A DNA stretch of 64,000 nucleotides, taken from assembly GCF_032854445.1 (NCBI RefSeq), contig NC_088301.1:7364044-7428043 (forward strand), written 5' to 3'. Source of the DNA: Liolophura sinensis (Eukaryota > Mollusca > Polyplacophora > Chitonida > Chitonidae). Made by a program: the position numbers and the translations under genes. The notes below the pieces were generated by a model that was given only the letters and a program-made list of their open reading frames with translations, made no database searches and was not told the DNA's origin. This document shows, piece after piece, positions 13,401 through 26,443 of this stretch (its first letter is position 1; each line of letters opens with the position of its first letter).

Positions 13401-15732
13401 TGACCCAAAGAAACAAACCATGATTGACTTAATAATATTCTTCTCCACAAGAGACATATAATTACAGGTATTGTTACAAGCATAAATTCTCAGATTAGAT
13501 GCGATAGCCCACATAAAGTGAATGTCCTCTTTTGCACTCAACCTCCAAATTAAGTGAACGGCACATGTTAAAGAGACTGACCATATTTCATCCAAACAAA
13601 ATGAATATAGCTGTTTTTAACACCTACAACAAATTCAATGAATATGTCCTGTACACGATCTCGTCAGTGAAAATGTTTAATAGATGCTGGTAATTTAAAG
13701 TATAAAATTTGCTTATTAAAGAATATCCAGCTTTATTCAGTTTAAGTTACACGTCATAAAATCACATTCAATCAAATGTTTCAGGCATGAGGATTTCATG
13801 GAAAGGATCCGTTTCTGTGTCAGTTACCAGGTTAAAAATTCACAGAATCGTCTGTTTCCCACAATAAAATTTAAGGCTTGGCTACTCACTTAGTACTGCT
13901 TAGTAAACAATGTTAATTAGTCAATTGTCCTCAGTTAATTGTCCTAAGACTTAAGTTGTCAGCCTTCAAATTGTGGTTAAGGGATCACTAGACGCTTGAA
14001 TTTTGTTGACACCAGTGCATGGTAGAGAGCCTGCGACACTATCGGCCATAATAGACAGGAAGTAACACAGCCGATGAATTACACCTGGGACATAAAGCCA
14101 ATTAAGACCCCTGACCAAGGAAATTAAGATTCATATGAAATTCGGATTCTGATATTTGTTTGATTGCAAGGCTGCTGTGAAAGTTGTATTTACACATGCT
14201 GCATTGTAATCTTCGGGTAGCTAAGATAACTCAAACTGACAAAGTTTTTACCCAGTTTTCTCCCTCCTTTTCTCCATAGTTTGCAGTCATATAACTTAAT
14301 CTTTCAGTGACAGTTCATACATTTTAAACAAAAAGGTTGAGGGATTATGATAATCTTTACTTTACAAAGTAAATTAAAATCAGACCTGCAAGAAACACCA
14401 ACCACCAAAATTTTTTTTTTTTGATGAAATGCCATTAATACTAAAATTATGACAGGTAAATCGGTTCCCATAGTTGAAACTGTTGGCAACCGAAAAAACA
14501 TTTCACACTGTTTCCCAGGTCAAAAGTACATGGAATCGAAAAACTGTTTCCAAGCAATACTGAAATCCTCATGCCTGACGTCTGCAGATAAAACCTGTTC
14601 AACAGAATTAGTGTTTAAAGTCAGGTGTCAAGTTTGCCTTAATGCTGTGATGTCAAAACAACTGATACATTTCAGAATCTCTTTGAAACTCTCGTCAACT
14701 TTTGATAAATGATTTGTTGGGATTTCATAATCCTCTACACCCACAACCTCCAAAAAAAACATGAAAGGAACAAACTGCACATCTTCTTCATTGGAAATAT
14801 TTTTTTTTTACCTAGCATCACATGAGATCTTTCGTTTTGTTTTTTTTAAACTAGCACCATATGAAGTTCTAGGGAAAAAAAAAAGTAAAAAAAAACAACA
14901 CAACATTATTTTCAGAGGATGGCTTTCATATGCAGTGTTACACAAATTTTGGGGTGTTGTTTTTTTCCCCCCCCCCAACGTACTGGTACTCAGAGAATGG
15001 CTCTTGGATGAAGATGATCTTACAACCTTTAATAAACACTGACAGCTGGAGTTCGCACTTGTCACATTCACCATGATCTGGAATTCATCAAGTTATTATC
15101 ATGTGCAAGACACATCATGCCAGCCAGACTGCATGGTGCTGTGCATATAGTGATATGGCAAAAGCACATGGCTAGGCAGATAATAAGCTTTCAACATTGG
15201 TTATCAAATCAAACATGAAGGGAACTTGTTTCATCCCACACTGTATCGTCACTATTAGGGCTTTCGTGAACTGTTACGTTTTAGTTTTAGTAACATGCTG
15301 CGTCAAACTAGTAAGCGTCCAATTTGGAGTGTCTAACATCCTTTCAGGCTAAGAGTGTGATAAGAAGCACCTCATTGTGATGAACCGAGAAAGGAACATC
15401 CCAATATGGCATCTAACTGAACATTAATCTGTAGGCTGCATCCTTTGATTAAAGGCGTAATTCCCGAGTGAATCTATCCAATATGTTTACAGTTTAATTT
15501 CCAATAATGCACAGCATTCATTACACATGCATGACTCAGTTGTGCCATGTATTATTCCTGGGACGAACAGCACGGCATTGAATCCATTTCACGTAAATTC
15601 AACATTGGCTCGTGCTAATTTATCATATGTGCCTAGCTACATGTATGCATATATAGCTACCCCTGCTGACAGAGAAGCATTCTAAATCTTACCTTTTAAG
15701 CCTATATATATAATATACTGTAACCACTGTTA

Positions 15733-16284
15733 AATATGTGCATGTCAATACCCGGACGAACCTCTATAATACATGTAATGTTCTGTTACATATGTGCATG
15801 TCAATACCTGGACGGACCCCTATAATACATGTAATGTTCTGTTACATATGTACATGTCAATACCCGGACGGACCCCTACAATACATGTAATGTTCTGTTA
15901 CATATGTGCACGTCAATACCCGGACGGACCCCTACAATACATGTAATGTTCTGTTACATATGTGCATGTCAATACCCAGACGGACCCCTACAATACATGT
16001 AATGTTCTGTTACATATGTGCATGTCAATACCCAGATGGACCCCTACAATACATGTAATGTTCTGTTACATATGTGCATGTCAATACCCAGACGGACCCC
16101 TACAATACATGTAATGTTCTGTTACATATGTGCACGTCAATACCCGGACGGACCCCTACAATACATGTAATGTTCTGTTACATATGAGCATGTCAATACC
16201 CGGACGGACCCCTACAATACATGTAATGTTCTGTTACATATGTGCATGTCAATACCCGGACGGACCCCTATAATACATGTAATG
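15733..16284 (+). repeat. 56-bp minisatellite, about 10 units
   Basis: Unit starts 'catatgtgcatgtcaatacc', then 'cggacggacccctacaatac' and 'atgtaatgttctgtta'. Starts recur every 56 bases from 15733 to 16237. Divergence is low. Confidence 0.95.
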
Positions 16285-19200
16285 AAACGTTGTATATTGT
16301 ACACAGGCCTGAGTTACATTACAGTATTACCTATAGTAGACCATGATCGTGTAGGCAGAGTTATAATACAACACGAACATCAATACATTGTGCAAGGCAA
16401 AAAGATGTTATAACAAACATTACCATTGTTTAACATCATTAAATAGGCTAGATAAAACTGGGTTAATGAGTAAATGATTGATTTAAAGTTAATGGCTGAC
16501 TGATGTTTGGTATATTGAAACACAGCACACACGTAAATGGGTACATCTGGTGGAAATGATCTTGGAATTTTATCAACAAGACTAACTGGGTATCAGGAAA
16601 TGAAAACATCACATTTGAATTCAAGATATATTAAAACCCTACATCACAAAACAGGATAGCTTAATTACCATTACACAGGTGATAGTCATAAACATGCAGT
16701 GTATGTCTACACTTAAACACATGTTTGTCTTGTAGCTTTTGCGAGTCAAATGCGTACAAACACTGAGAGCCTTTAAAAGTGATTAGCAGGGGACGAGTTG
16801 ATCGGCTACCTGTCAACAGTTAGCTTCCCCTGCCTATTAGCTGCTGTTTAACGCTAGTATTTATCCCGTTGGCAAATCGATAGAACATAGTACAAGTTCA
16901 CTTTGTAAACTTGATGTGTTTATGCTTATCCTGACAGCTGATCTATCATGCTCAAACCTGCTGACAAAAGACTCCATAATTTCCATAAGGAAAGGGGGAG
17001 AACCATGCATATACAAGTCATGCTCACAGCGGAGGTGGGGAAACAGGAAATGGGGAAAAGGATTGTCAATGTAAAGAATTATGTCTTGCTATTGAATTTA
17101 CTAATATAACAAAATCTTAATTATAAGAATGAACTCGAGGTATCAATGCAGACATGTAAAAGGCTTTGCAAACTTTCGACACGCTTGCCAGGATATCTGT
17201 CAAGTCGTCAAGTGAGTTAAAAGCCTGTGACACCTTCACTTCATCAATACCATTGAACAAACGTATCACTATGAGTCTAAAGCATTATACTCTTAATTGT
17301 TTCCAAAATACAAAATATGATGACTGATCCCTGTACAAAGAGAAGTGTAAATTTGATCAACCAACAGATTTAAACCACTGACTTACCGAGCTGTACAGTT
17401 GCAGCCAAAAAGAAAGAAAAACTTAACCCCATAGTATTATTTACCATGTAAATCAACTGTACATATTTAAATGAGCCCCAAAAGTGAAACAGATTTCTCG
17501 GGGTTTTTTTTCCAAACTCTCAGTTTAATATAGTTACACAATTATTCCCTGCCATCTGATATTATTGTCCAAAACTATGTGCCTTTCCTGCGGCACTTTG
17601 TGGTTTAAGAACGAATAAATAAAAAAATGAATGAACGGCTTTTCACAAGTAATTACAAGAATAGAATTCTCAGAGAAAAACAGATACCATTATTAAAAAA
17701 AAATGTCTGGGAATATAACACCGCCACCACAAAAATCGGCCGTTGGCACCTGGAGAGCTTTAATTGATACAGATACAATACACATGCACATGTAACTGTA
17801 TAAAGGTTGGACAGCGCACTGTTAGACGTTCAAACACTCTATTATTTAACCAGCACTAAGAGAGATAGAAGGGGAAGGAAAAAACCTAATGTCTACGCCA
17901 TGAGCATTATGCTCTGAGGTGACAAGCTGGCTGGAAATCAAGATCTGGTAGACATGAATGGGTATTGGTAAAAGCTGGCTTTCCGAGGCCAGTAATGATA
18001 TCCACAGATACGTCTGAAGACCCAAGGCAATGGTAAAGGCAAACATGGCACCTCAGCAGATCACAAGCAAATGGTATTTACGGCTAACACACACATTCCT
18101 GGGCTCTCTCCTGGATGCAGTTATAGCCATCTTAATACACATATAATCTGCCCATATCTGACCGCTACAGTTGTGCTGAGGAATCAATCCATACCAGCTA
18201 GCAACGTGCTATTGACACTGATAACAATCAATGCATACACTTGCTCATTCATACAGCCTGAAACTGCCTTGGGAAAAACCGTATTAACGCAACACGAACA
18301 AGAAATGTACACCAGTATACACTCGCTTTATCCCTGAACACCTACATTTACCATGCACTGTAAATAAAACCATCAACAGGCAACTCCATCTGTACATAAA
18401 AACAACAATTCCCCTCCCCTCCATCCTTTTTCACCTACTTCCAAGCATGTCTCATTCATCTTTTTCATTTCTTCTTTATCTATCTGTTTCTTCTTCCTGC
18501 TTCACTTATTTACTTACATACAGCTGTCAGTGAGCCAATTACATAAACCAGCTGTACTACACACACTGATGTATAAATGTGCAGGTTTTGTTACCAGGCA
18601 ACAACGAATCACAAACAAATTCCTGAGACAGTCTTCATTTTGGTCTTAGTACCTATACACACTGTTCTGTAATGCAGATTGACATTGAAAAGATACCTGA
18701 TCATTTCAGGGCCAATATTTGTCTACTACACCTATGTATCCATGGCATTTAAGAATGATCATTTACGAAAAGGCACTTTTCAAACTGTAATCAAAATTCA
18801 GGTAAAATTATTTATGAATCTGTATAAACCTTATAATCCAGATCTAACCCAATATATGTATTAAAAGTATACAAAGTTGGACAGAGGGCCTCATGTCATT
18901 CACAAAACTAAGACTCTTTCAAATATTTAACTGCCCAAAACACAAACAGACTCAAATTATAATGCAATGACAATATTATAAACACACCAGTATTCACTTA
19001 TGTGATTGATGCCAAACTCAAGGATATAATTAACTGAGGTAAACCACTACTCTGTGCCAGTTACCCGAGAAAAGCCCTAACTTTAAACATACCTGTAGGT
19101 CGTCACAGGTACATTTGTGAATATAATAATGATTAACATTAATTCCATACAATTTCCACCATAATACATACATACAGGCACACCTCCATGTATACACATA

Positions 19201-20224
19201 TTAACATTCTAGTTTAAGTTCCCACCCATGCAACTGTTAAACACAAATCAAATATATAAATGAATATATGTAAATCCAGCTGATTTCCTTCCACCACAAT
19301 GCTGGCCGTGGTTGTAGAAGTGAAATATAAGTGAAGTATACATATAAATTCCTAGTGATTTTTCATGAAATGAAGTAAAAGTGCATATTAATCCTATCTG
19401 TTGATATACTTACTGATCAGCATGAAATGAGTATTGATTGACTCATATGTGTTTGTAATATTTGTACATATAAATGTGTGTAAGATTGTGTAACAGAACT
19501 ATCTAAAGCTATACTGATTATTACCAACTATTATCAGTCATTACCACTAATGTAATATCACAAAATAGTTGTGCAGGAAACTGATAACCAACACACTGAT
19601 TAATTTACATGATTGGTGTTTCACGGCATACTCAAGGATATTTCACTTCTATGACCACAGCAAGCACTATGGTGGCAGGAAACCGGGCAGAGCCCTGGGG
19701 GAGCCAATGAACATCCGCTGGTTGCTGGCAGACCTATCCACATACTACCAAAGACGAAGCCAACATGAGCTGGACTTGAACTCACAGCGATGAAGTCAAG
19801 ATGACATACATGCATGTGTATAAATTTGCAGGTATGTTACAAAGATAGGGTGCAGATGGCAGGATTTACCTTCAACAGGTGGGGGGCATGCCAATAGAAC
19901 AGCATAAAACACAGGAGCAAGTGAATATTAACCCTTCACTCAGCAAACTTCCCACTGAGGCAGATGTAAGCCTGAGCCACTCAAGAATCTGACTAACCAG
20001 CTTAGCCACCTTGATAACCGCAAATTTGCACCTGTCTCTTCTAGGCAGGCAGCTGGTAAGACAGAGGATGAGACTACCCAGTCAGCATGTGGCTGCATCA
20101 TGCATGAGTAGAAATCAACAACAACATGTGACTGGTCAATAAGACCCAGTTCCCTTTTAGACCCACATGTCTCCCTTGATATTGACTGGTCCTTCAATCA
20201 TGTGAAGGAAAATATGATCAAACT
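16285..20224. other. Non-coding stretch
   Basis: Mostly unique AT-rich DNA with one SINE copy. A long pyrimidine tract ending in 'acag' lies at about 18405-18523, but no exon-like frame follows it. Confidence 0.5.
19612..19795 (-). mobile_element. Older SINE copy, truncated
   Basis: Minus-strand copy beginning at the tail side ('gattggtgtttcacggcata') and ending near 'cttgaactcacagcgatg'. It is diverged, and the tRNA-like head beyond the B box is absent. Confidence 0.8.
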
Positions 20225-22800
20225 GTATATGGCTATATAGCACAGGCTAACAATGTGACGGGACGGGGATTGTGCTGTATGACCAGTACGTGGCTATGGC
20301 ACAGGCTAAAAATGTGACAGAATGGGGATGTTGCTATGGCGCAGGCTAACAATGTGACAAGAAGGGAATTGTGCTGTGTGATCAGCATGTGGCTATGACA
20401 CAGGATAACATTGTGACAGAACGAGGATTGTGCTGTATGACCAGCACATGGCTATGGCAAACGGCTAAAAATGTGACAGGATGGGGATGTTGCTATGGCG
20501 CAGGCTAACAATGTGACAGGAAGGGAATTGTGCTGTGTGATCAGCATGTGGCTATGACACAGGGTAACAGTGTGACAGCATGAGCATTGTGCTGAGTGAT
20601 CAGCATGTGGTTATGGCACAGGCTAACAATGTGACAGGATGGGGATTATGCTGTATGACCAGTATGTGGCTATGACACAGGCTAGGAGTGTCACAGGATG
20701 GGGATTGTGCTGTATGACCAGCATGTGGTTATGACACGCTAACAATGTGACAGAACGAGGATTGTGCTGTATGACCAGCATGTGGCTATGACACAGGCTA
20801 GAAATGTGACAGAATGGGGATGTGGCTATGACACAGGCTAACAATGTGACAGGATGGGGATTGTGCTGTATGATCAACATGTGGTTACCAAATGGGCTAG
20901 AAATGTGACAAGATAGGGATTATGCTGTATGACCAGTATGTGGCTATGACACAGGCTAGGAGTGTCACAGGATGGGGATTGTGCTATATGACCAGCACGT
21001 GGCTATGACACAGGCTAACAATGTGACAGGACAGGGATTATGCTGTATGACCAGCACGTGGCTATGACACAGGCTAGGAGTGTCACAGGACGGGGATTGT
21101 GCTGTATGACCAGTATGTGGCTATGACACAGGCTAGGAGTGTCACAGGATGAGGATTGTGCTGTATGACCAGCATGTGGCTATGACACAGGCTAACAATG
21201 TGACAGGACAGGGATTATGCTGTATGACCAGCACGTGGCTATGACACAGGCTAGGAGTGTCACAGGATGGGGATTGTGCTGTATGACCAGCATGTGGTTA
21301 TGACACGCTAACAATGTGACAGAACGAGGATTGTGCTGTATGACCAGCATGTGGCTATGACACAGGCTAGAAATGTGACAGAATGGGGATGTGGCTATGA
21401 CACAGGCTAACAATGTGACAGGATGGGGATTGTGCTGTATGATCAACATGTGGTTACCAAATGGGCTAGAAATGTGACAAGATAGGGATTATGCTGTATG
21501 ACCAGTATGTGGCTATGACACAGGCTAGGAGTGTCACAGGATGGGGATTGTGCTATATGACCAGCACGTGGCTATGACACAGGCTAACAATGTGACAGGA
21601 CAGGGATTATGCTGTATGACCAGCACGTGGCTATGACACAGGCTAGGAGTGTCACAGGACGGGGATTGTGCTGTATGACCAGTATGTGGCTATGACACAG
21701 GCTAGGAGTGTCACAGGATGAGGATTGTGCTGTATGACCAGCATGTGGCTATGACACAGGCTAACAATGTGACAGGACAGGGATTATGCTGTATGACCAG
21801 CACGTGGCTATGACACAGGCTAGGAGTGTCACAGGATGGGGATTGTGCTGTATGACCAGCATGTGGCTTTGACACAGGCTAGGAGTGTCACAGGATGGGG
21901 ATTGTGCTGTATGACCAGCATGTGGCTATGACACAGGCTAACAATGTGACAGGAATGGGATTGTGCTGTATGATCAACATGTGGCTATGACACAGGCTAA
22001 CAATGTGACAGGGCAGGGACTGTGCTGTATGACCAGCAAGTGGCCATGACACAGGCTAACAATGTGACAGGATAGGGATGTGGCTATGATACAGGCTAAC
22101 AATGTGATAGGACGGGGATTGTGCTGTATGACTAGCATGTGGCTATCACACAGGCTAACATTGTGACAGGACAGGGATTGTGCTGTATGACCAGCACGTG
22201 GCTATCACAGGCTAGGAGTGTGACAGGACGGGGATTGTGCTGTATGACCAGCATGTGGCTATGACACAGGCTAGGAGTGTGACAGGATGGGGATTGTGTT
22301 GTATTACCAGTATGTGGCTGTGACACAGGCTAGGAATGTGACAGGACTGAAATTGTGCTGTATGACCAGCATGTGGCTATGACACAGGCTAACAATGTGA
22401 CAGGATGGGGATTCTGTTGTATGACCAGCAAGTGGCTATGACACAGGCTAACAATATGACAGGGTGGGGATTGTGCTGTATGAGAAGCATGTGGTATTGG
22501 CACAGGCCAACAAAGTGACAGGGCAGCAAGTATGACCAGCAAGTGGCTTTCACAGGCTAGGAGTGTGACAGGACAGGGATTGTGCTGTATGGACCAGTAT
22601 GTGGCTGTGACACAGGCTAGGAATGTGACAGGACTGAAATTGTGCTGTATGACCAGCATGTGGCTATGACACAGGCTAGGAGTGTCACAGGATGGGGATT
22701 GTGCTGTATGACCAGCATGTGGCTATGACACAGGCTAACAATGACAGGGACTGGAATTGTGCTGTATGACCAGCATGTGGCTATGATACACAATAACTAT
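20225..22800 (+). repeat. 59-bp satellite-like array, about 43 units, with a 569-bp higher-order repeat
   Basis: Basic unit of about 59 bases ('gacaggatggggattgtgct', 'gtatgaccagcatgtggcta', 'tgacacaggctaacaatgt'), with shortened units. Rare markers recur 569 bases apart: 'tgacacgctaac' at 20732 and 21301, and 'gtggttaccaaatgggc' at 20881 and 21450. A block of about ten units was therefore duplicated recently. Open frames here are repeat artefacts. Confidence 0.93.
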
Positions 22801-23220
22801 GTGACAGGATGGGGAGTGAGTGGAAATTACACTGTGTGGCATATAGGGTGAGAGAATGGTGATTACACTGTGTGACACATATGTGTAGGCTGCAGCTGTG
22901 TAGCACAGATTGCCTATGTGAAAGAGTGGGGATTACACTGTGTGGCACATAGGGTGAGAGGCTGGATATTACACTGTGTGACACGTGTAGACTGCGGCAC
23001 ATAGGGTGAGAGGGTGGGGATTACACTGTGTGGCACATAGGGTGAGAGGGTGGGGATTACACTGTGTGGCACATGTGTACGCTGCACGCTGCATAGTAGA
23101 GGTTGCCTATGTGAAAGAGTGGGGATTACACTGTGTGGCACATAGGGTGAGAGGGTGGGGATTACACTGTGTGGCACATAGGGTGAGAGAATGGGGATTA
23201 CACTGTGTGACTAATATGTA
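22800..23220 (+). repeat. 36-bp tandem repeat continuing from the 59-bp array
   Basis: Units of 'agggtgagagggtggggatt' plus 'acactgtgtggcacat', with longer insertions ('gttgcctatgtgaaagag') between some units. The 'tggggatt...ctgtgtg' part resembles the 'tggggattgtgctgtatg' part of the neighbouring 59-bp unit, which suggests common ancestry. Confidence 0.85.
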
Positions 23221-25203
23221 GATGGGGTTGTGCTGTGCACTGACTGTCTGTGTTACATGCTGAACACACATCCTTGGGTGACAGCCGACCATGGCCAAAG
23301 CAGATGGTCAGAAAAAAATACCCATGTATATTAACATAAGCACTAACCCCCCCTACAGATACACACTTACACACAACCACCCTGATATGCAGCTATATAC
23401 ATGTATCCATAGCCTACCTGCTAGAAACACAATGTTTCAGCTATACACAATACCAGGAGCATCTTCAGGTATGACTCGGGTAAGACACACACATGTAAGC
23501 ACATAAGCCTGAACTATACTCAGTACCCAGGCACACACAGTAGCTGAAAGTCGAGAAAGCTGTCCTATTGTGCTCCAATAAAGCCTAGGTTACAAGGCTC
23601 TTCCACAGATCCAATAACTCCCCCCACCCAGTCAGTCAGCCTGTACAAATCAGTATCCTGATCTGATGTGGAGATACACCTATACCCTAAACCAAGGAAT
23701 GAGACAGAGGGATGGAAGGAGAAACAGAGAGAGAAAGAAAGAAACAGGGCTGTGGAAAGCCAGCCAGAGCAGTTTAAGAGCTAAGACCATGCCAGCATGG
23801 TACAGATACTGTGATCATTCTGTTGTATATAGACTCACCCTGTGTTTATAGCTGTGGCTGGCCAGCGGGGTATAGCCTCAGAGCTGGGCCAACTCTACCT
23901 GCCACCCGGCTATACACACACACGCACATCCACAGGCTGGCAGAGCTAGTTAGATCCCCAGATTAGGTAACCCGTTCAGGATCAAACACTGACCGCTGTC
24001 AAACGAAGCTCCGCATCGCTGCCATGCTGCCCATTCCCTGGTTCTTATTGTTGCTAGGTATAATACTTGCGTGCGTTGTGACTCCTGCGATAATGAGCTA
24101 CCCATGAATATGTAGACTGATCACATGACATTCCTTCTCGACCAGCTATGATGGCTGACAGAGGGCAGCACTGTGTGACAGTTCATTGGATATGTACATA
24201 GAAAATGGATCAGTCTGTGGAATTCCTGTACACACAGTTAAACCAGGACAAAGCTTTCATTGTTATATAGCTGGGCTTTCTTTCCTTTTTTTTTTTTATT
24301 CTCTCATCAAAACTGTATTTTTGGATTGGCTGTCAGTTTAATGCGTACTCTTATAAATTCTAATCCACCCAGCCCACAAGTCAGATCATTGGAGCGAAAC
24401 ATATTATTCTGACAAGGATACATGCTTAGTCTGCAAATTTTCATTAGCACCTGCGAGTGTTCAACCACAGCACTTGATCAGCTTGATCCTGTCCCCCTTC
24501 CCCCTCCTCACCAGGTGCAAAAGCAACCATGATCTGCTAGAGTGGGGGAGTAAGGTAACCACTGACCAGTTTACCTCAGTAATCATTTCAGCTGCTTAAA
24601 TACAATTCTCTCATCAATAATGCACCACTTATAGACAGGTTAACTGTGTAATTTATAACAATGGTCACTAAATCTCCTCCAAACGAAACAAAAGGCAAAA
24701 TAATGTTTGCTTGTGCGGTTTGGTGAGGTGTGGATGTACGCTCGGATCTGATTTACAAATTAAACATACCTGTATTATAAGTCATAGGACCCACCTTTTA
24801 CTGTAGTATTCTAATTTATTCCACAGTAAACGAAGCACTGTGGGATGCTGCCGTAAAGGGTGACAAGTCAATGCATTCATCACCTATCCACAGGTTAACT
24901 GTATTATTTACCACAACGCCAATCATCACTAAATCATTGCTGGATCATGGCAAAATAATGTTTGCTCATAAAGCAATTTGGTGAACTATGGATGCCCATT
25001 TGTGTCAAATTCATATGAGTTACACTTACTGGATGACATCATGTGACATAGTGTTTAGGTCAGCACTCCACCGACACCCACATAATAACTAATCTCATAA
25101 CTAATTGCACATGTAACTGTTTAACAATTTAATCGTTACTAATCACATAAATTTTAATTCATTCAGTTTTTGCATGTGTGTGTGTGTGTGTGTATTTACT
25201 TCT
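23221..25203. other. Non-coding stretch with a GC-richer island
   Basis: The segment at 23850-24130 is denser in GC and free of repeats. The remainder is AT-rich, ending in a (TG)n run at 25176-25193. Nothing coding was seen. Confidence 0.5.
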
Positions 25204-25299
25204 TTATTTGATTGGTGTTTTACGCACTCAAGAATATTTCACTTATACGATGACGGCCAACATCATGGTGGGAGGAAACCAGGTAGAACGTAGGGCCGG
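25204..25299 (-). mobile_element. SINE, right portion (tail side) split by another element
   Basis: Tail-side half of the tRNA-derived SINE ('gattggtgttttacgc', 'ggtgggaggaaacc'). It stops at 'ggccg' where a second repeat begins; the head side resumes at 25481. About 55 bases of the normal middle are missing. Confidence 0.8.
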
Positions 25300-25480
25300 A
25301 GTGAGTGAGTGAGTGCTTGGGGTTTAACATCGTACTCAACAATTTTTCAGTCATATGACAAGGAAGGAATCCTTAGGATGCATGTACGTGTAATGTGCCT
25401 CCTTGTTGCAGGACGGATTTCCACCACTCTTTTATTTAGTGCTGCTTCGCTGAGACGACTTACCAAAGGCAAGTAAGTAA
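25300..25480 (+). mobile_element. Second dispersed SINE-like element inserted in the SINE
   Basis: It begins with (gtga)n, then 'gcttggggtttaacatcgta' and 'tttttcagtcatatgac', and ends with a tail containing 'cctccttgttgcaggacgga'. Related copies lie at 7556, 32872 and (minus strand) 50628. GGCCG occurs at both junctions, a possible duplication. The insertion order is clear: this element is younger than the SINE it splits. Confidence 0.75.
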
Positions 25481-25562
25481 GGCCGCAGAGAAAGCCAGCA
25501 TGCGCTGGACTTGAACTCAAAGCGACCGCATTGGTGAGAGGAACCTGGGTCATAGCGCTGCG
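25481..25562 (-). mobile_element. SINE, left portion (tRNA-like side) of the split copy
   Basis: Resumes with 'ggccgcagagaaagccagca' and continues through the B-box region ('gacttgaactc' on the plus strand) to the partly eroded head at 'cgctgcg'. It is followed by (tgtg)n and (ta)n microsatellites. Confidence 0.78.
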
Positions 25563-25576
25563 TGCGTGTGTGTGTA

Positions 25577-25614
<38 letters not shown>

Positions 25615-25616
25615 AT

Positions 25617-25830
25617 GATGCAGCTGGAATACAACAACTTGAGAATTTGGGAAGGTTTCCCTTGTTTCTTCTTATGCCTATTTTCCACACCAGAACAGTC
25701 AACTTCTTTCTTTTATATACATATATATAGAATAAAAAAACCCAAAACAAATGCACCTTCTGAACTTTCTACATTTCTGTATTCCAAATGCAGTTTTTGA
25801 ATGCCTTGTCTTTGTATTCGGACTGCAGTG
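25617..25830. repeat. Imperfect palindrome of Penelope terminal fragments
   Basis: A block 'tgcagctggaatacaacaac' at about 25620 is followed by an inverted version at about 25750-25793 ('ctttctacatttctg' core), and a third inverted remnant lies near 25800-25830. All resemble the block at 29036-29075 at the 3' side of the Penelope-like element. Penelope-like elements are known for terminal duplications and inverted 5' partial copies, so this fits a complex insertion. Confidence 0.55.
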
Positions 25831-25881
25831 TGGTTGTGTGTGTATATATACATATATATATATATACACATGTATATATTA

Positions 25882-26441
25882 GGTGGGCATAAAAAAATGG
25901 GCAGTACTTTGAAGCTGCATTGCTCCATTATCCTTTGTTCAAACCCCTTCAAACTTTAGACATTCAATTTTCAAGGTCATAACTTGAGTAGCCTGTACAC
26001 AGGGTTAAAGCGAAAACATAACCTCAAAAACGCTCGTTCCTGTGACCCACCTTGCATCATATGTCAAGTGTCATGAGTAGAGCGCACGCTGCACCTGTGT
26101 GACATGCGTCAATCAAGTGTTGTCTGGAAAAATTGCCTGGCTCTAGTGTCAGAGAAACCATTTCGCCAGATAAGCACAAGTTCCGTTGAATGGTTTTCTC
26201 GGCAGCGGACAAGGAATTGATCACCTAACAAGGTAGAACATCATTTTGAAATGTCCAGAACATGCATTTAGACTCTATTTTGATTTTGGTCCCATGAACA
26301 GAAATCTTAAAGCATGAAATTGAAATTTGGTTTGTATACTTAAGACATAATGGCTTTTGAGTGCGTAAATTTTTAGAAGCTGACGTAAGAGGGTTTTGGC
26401 AATTGAATGTCAAAGTACGGCCCATTTTTTTATGCCCACCC
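25882..26441. mobile_element. TA-flanked 560-bp inverted-repeat DNA transposon (non-autonomous, mariner-like)
   Basis: The ends match as inverted repeats. The left end has GGTGGGCATAAAAAAATGGG, then a GTACTTTGA block. The right end gives the same on the other strand, with one extra G. Both ends are flanked by TA (25880-25881 and 26442-26443), as expected for Tc1/mariner insertion. No transposase is visible in the interior, so it is a non-autonomous or MITE-like copy. It abuts the 5' edge of the Penelope-like ORF and so may have inserted into it. Confidence 0.75.
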
Positions 26442-26443
26442 TA

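Larger units (their letters stand above)
6167..15732. other. Non-coding stretch with scattered repeats
   Basis: Contains the SINE pieces, MITE and 55-bp array listed separately. Two denser, repeat-free segments (about 9620-10020 and 11330-11720) stand out from the AT-rich background. No exon pattern was found. Confidence 0.5.

Noticed and set aside
14761-15074. Overlapping frames of about 90 codons on both strands
   Set aside because: They run through A/T homopolymers and show lysine/phenylalanine runs only.
20623-23221. Several 60-110 codon frames, repeated at a fixed distance
   Set aside because: They are frames through the 59-bp and 36-bp arrays and are copied with them.
26225-26425. 66-codon minus-strand frame inside the TA-flanked element as a transposase
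   Set aside because: Far too short, with no DDE/D or DNA-binding motif.
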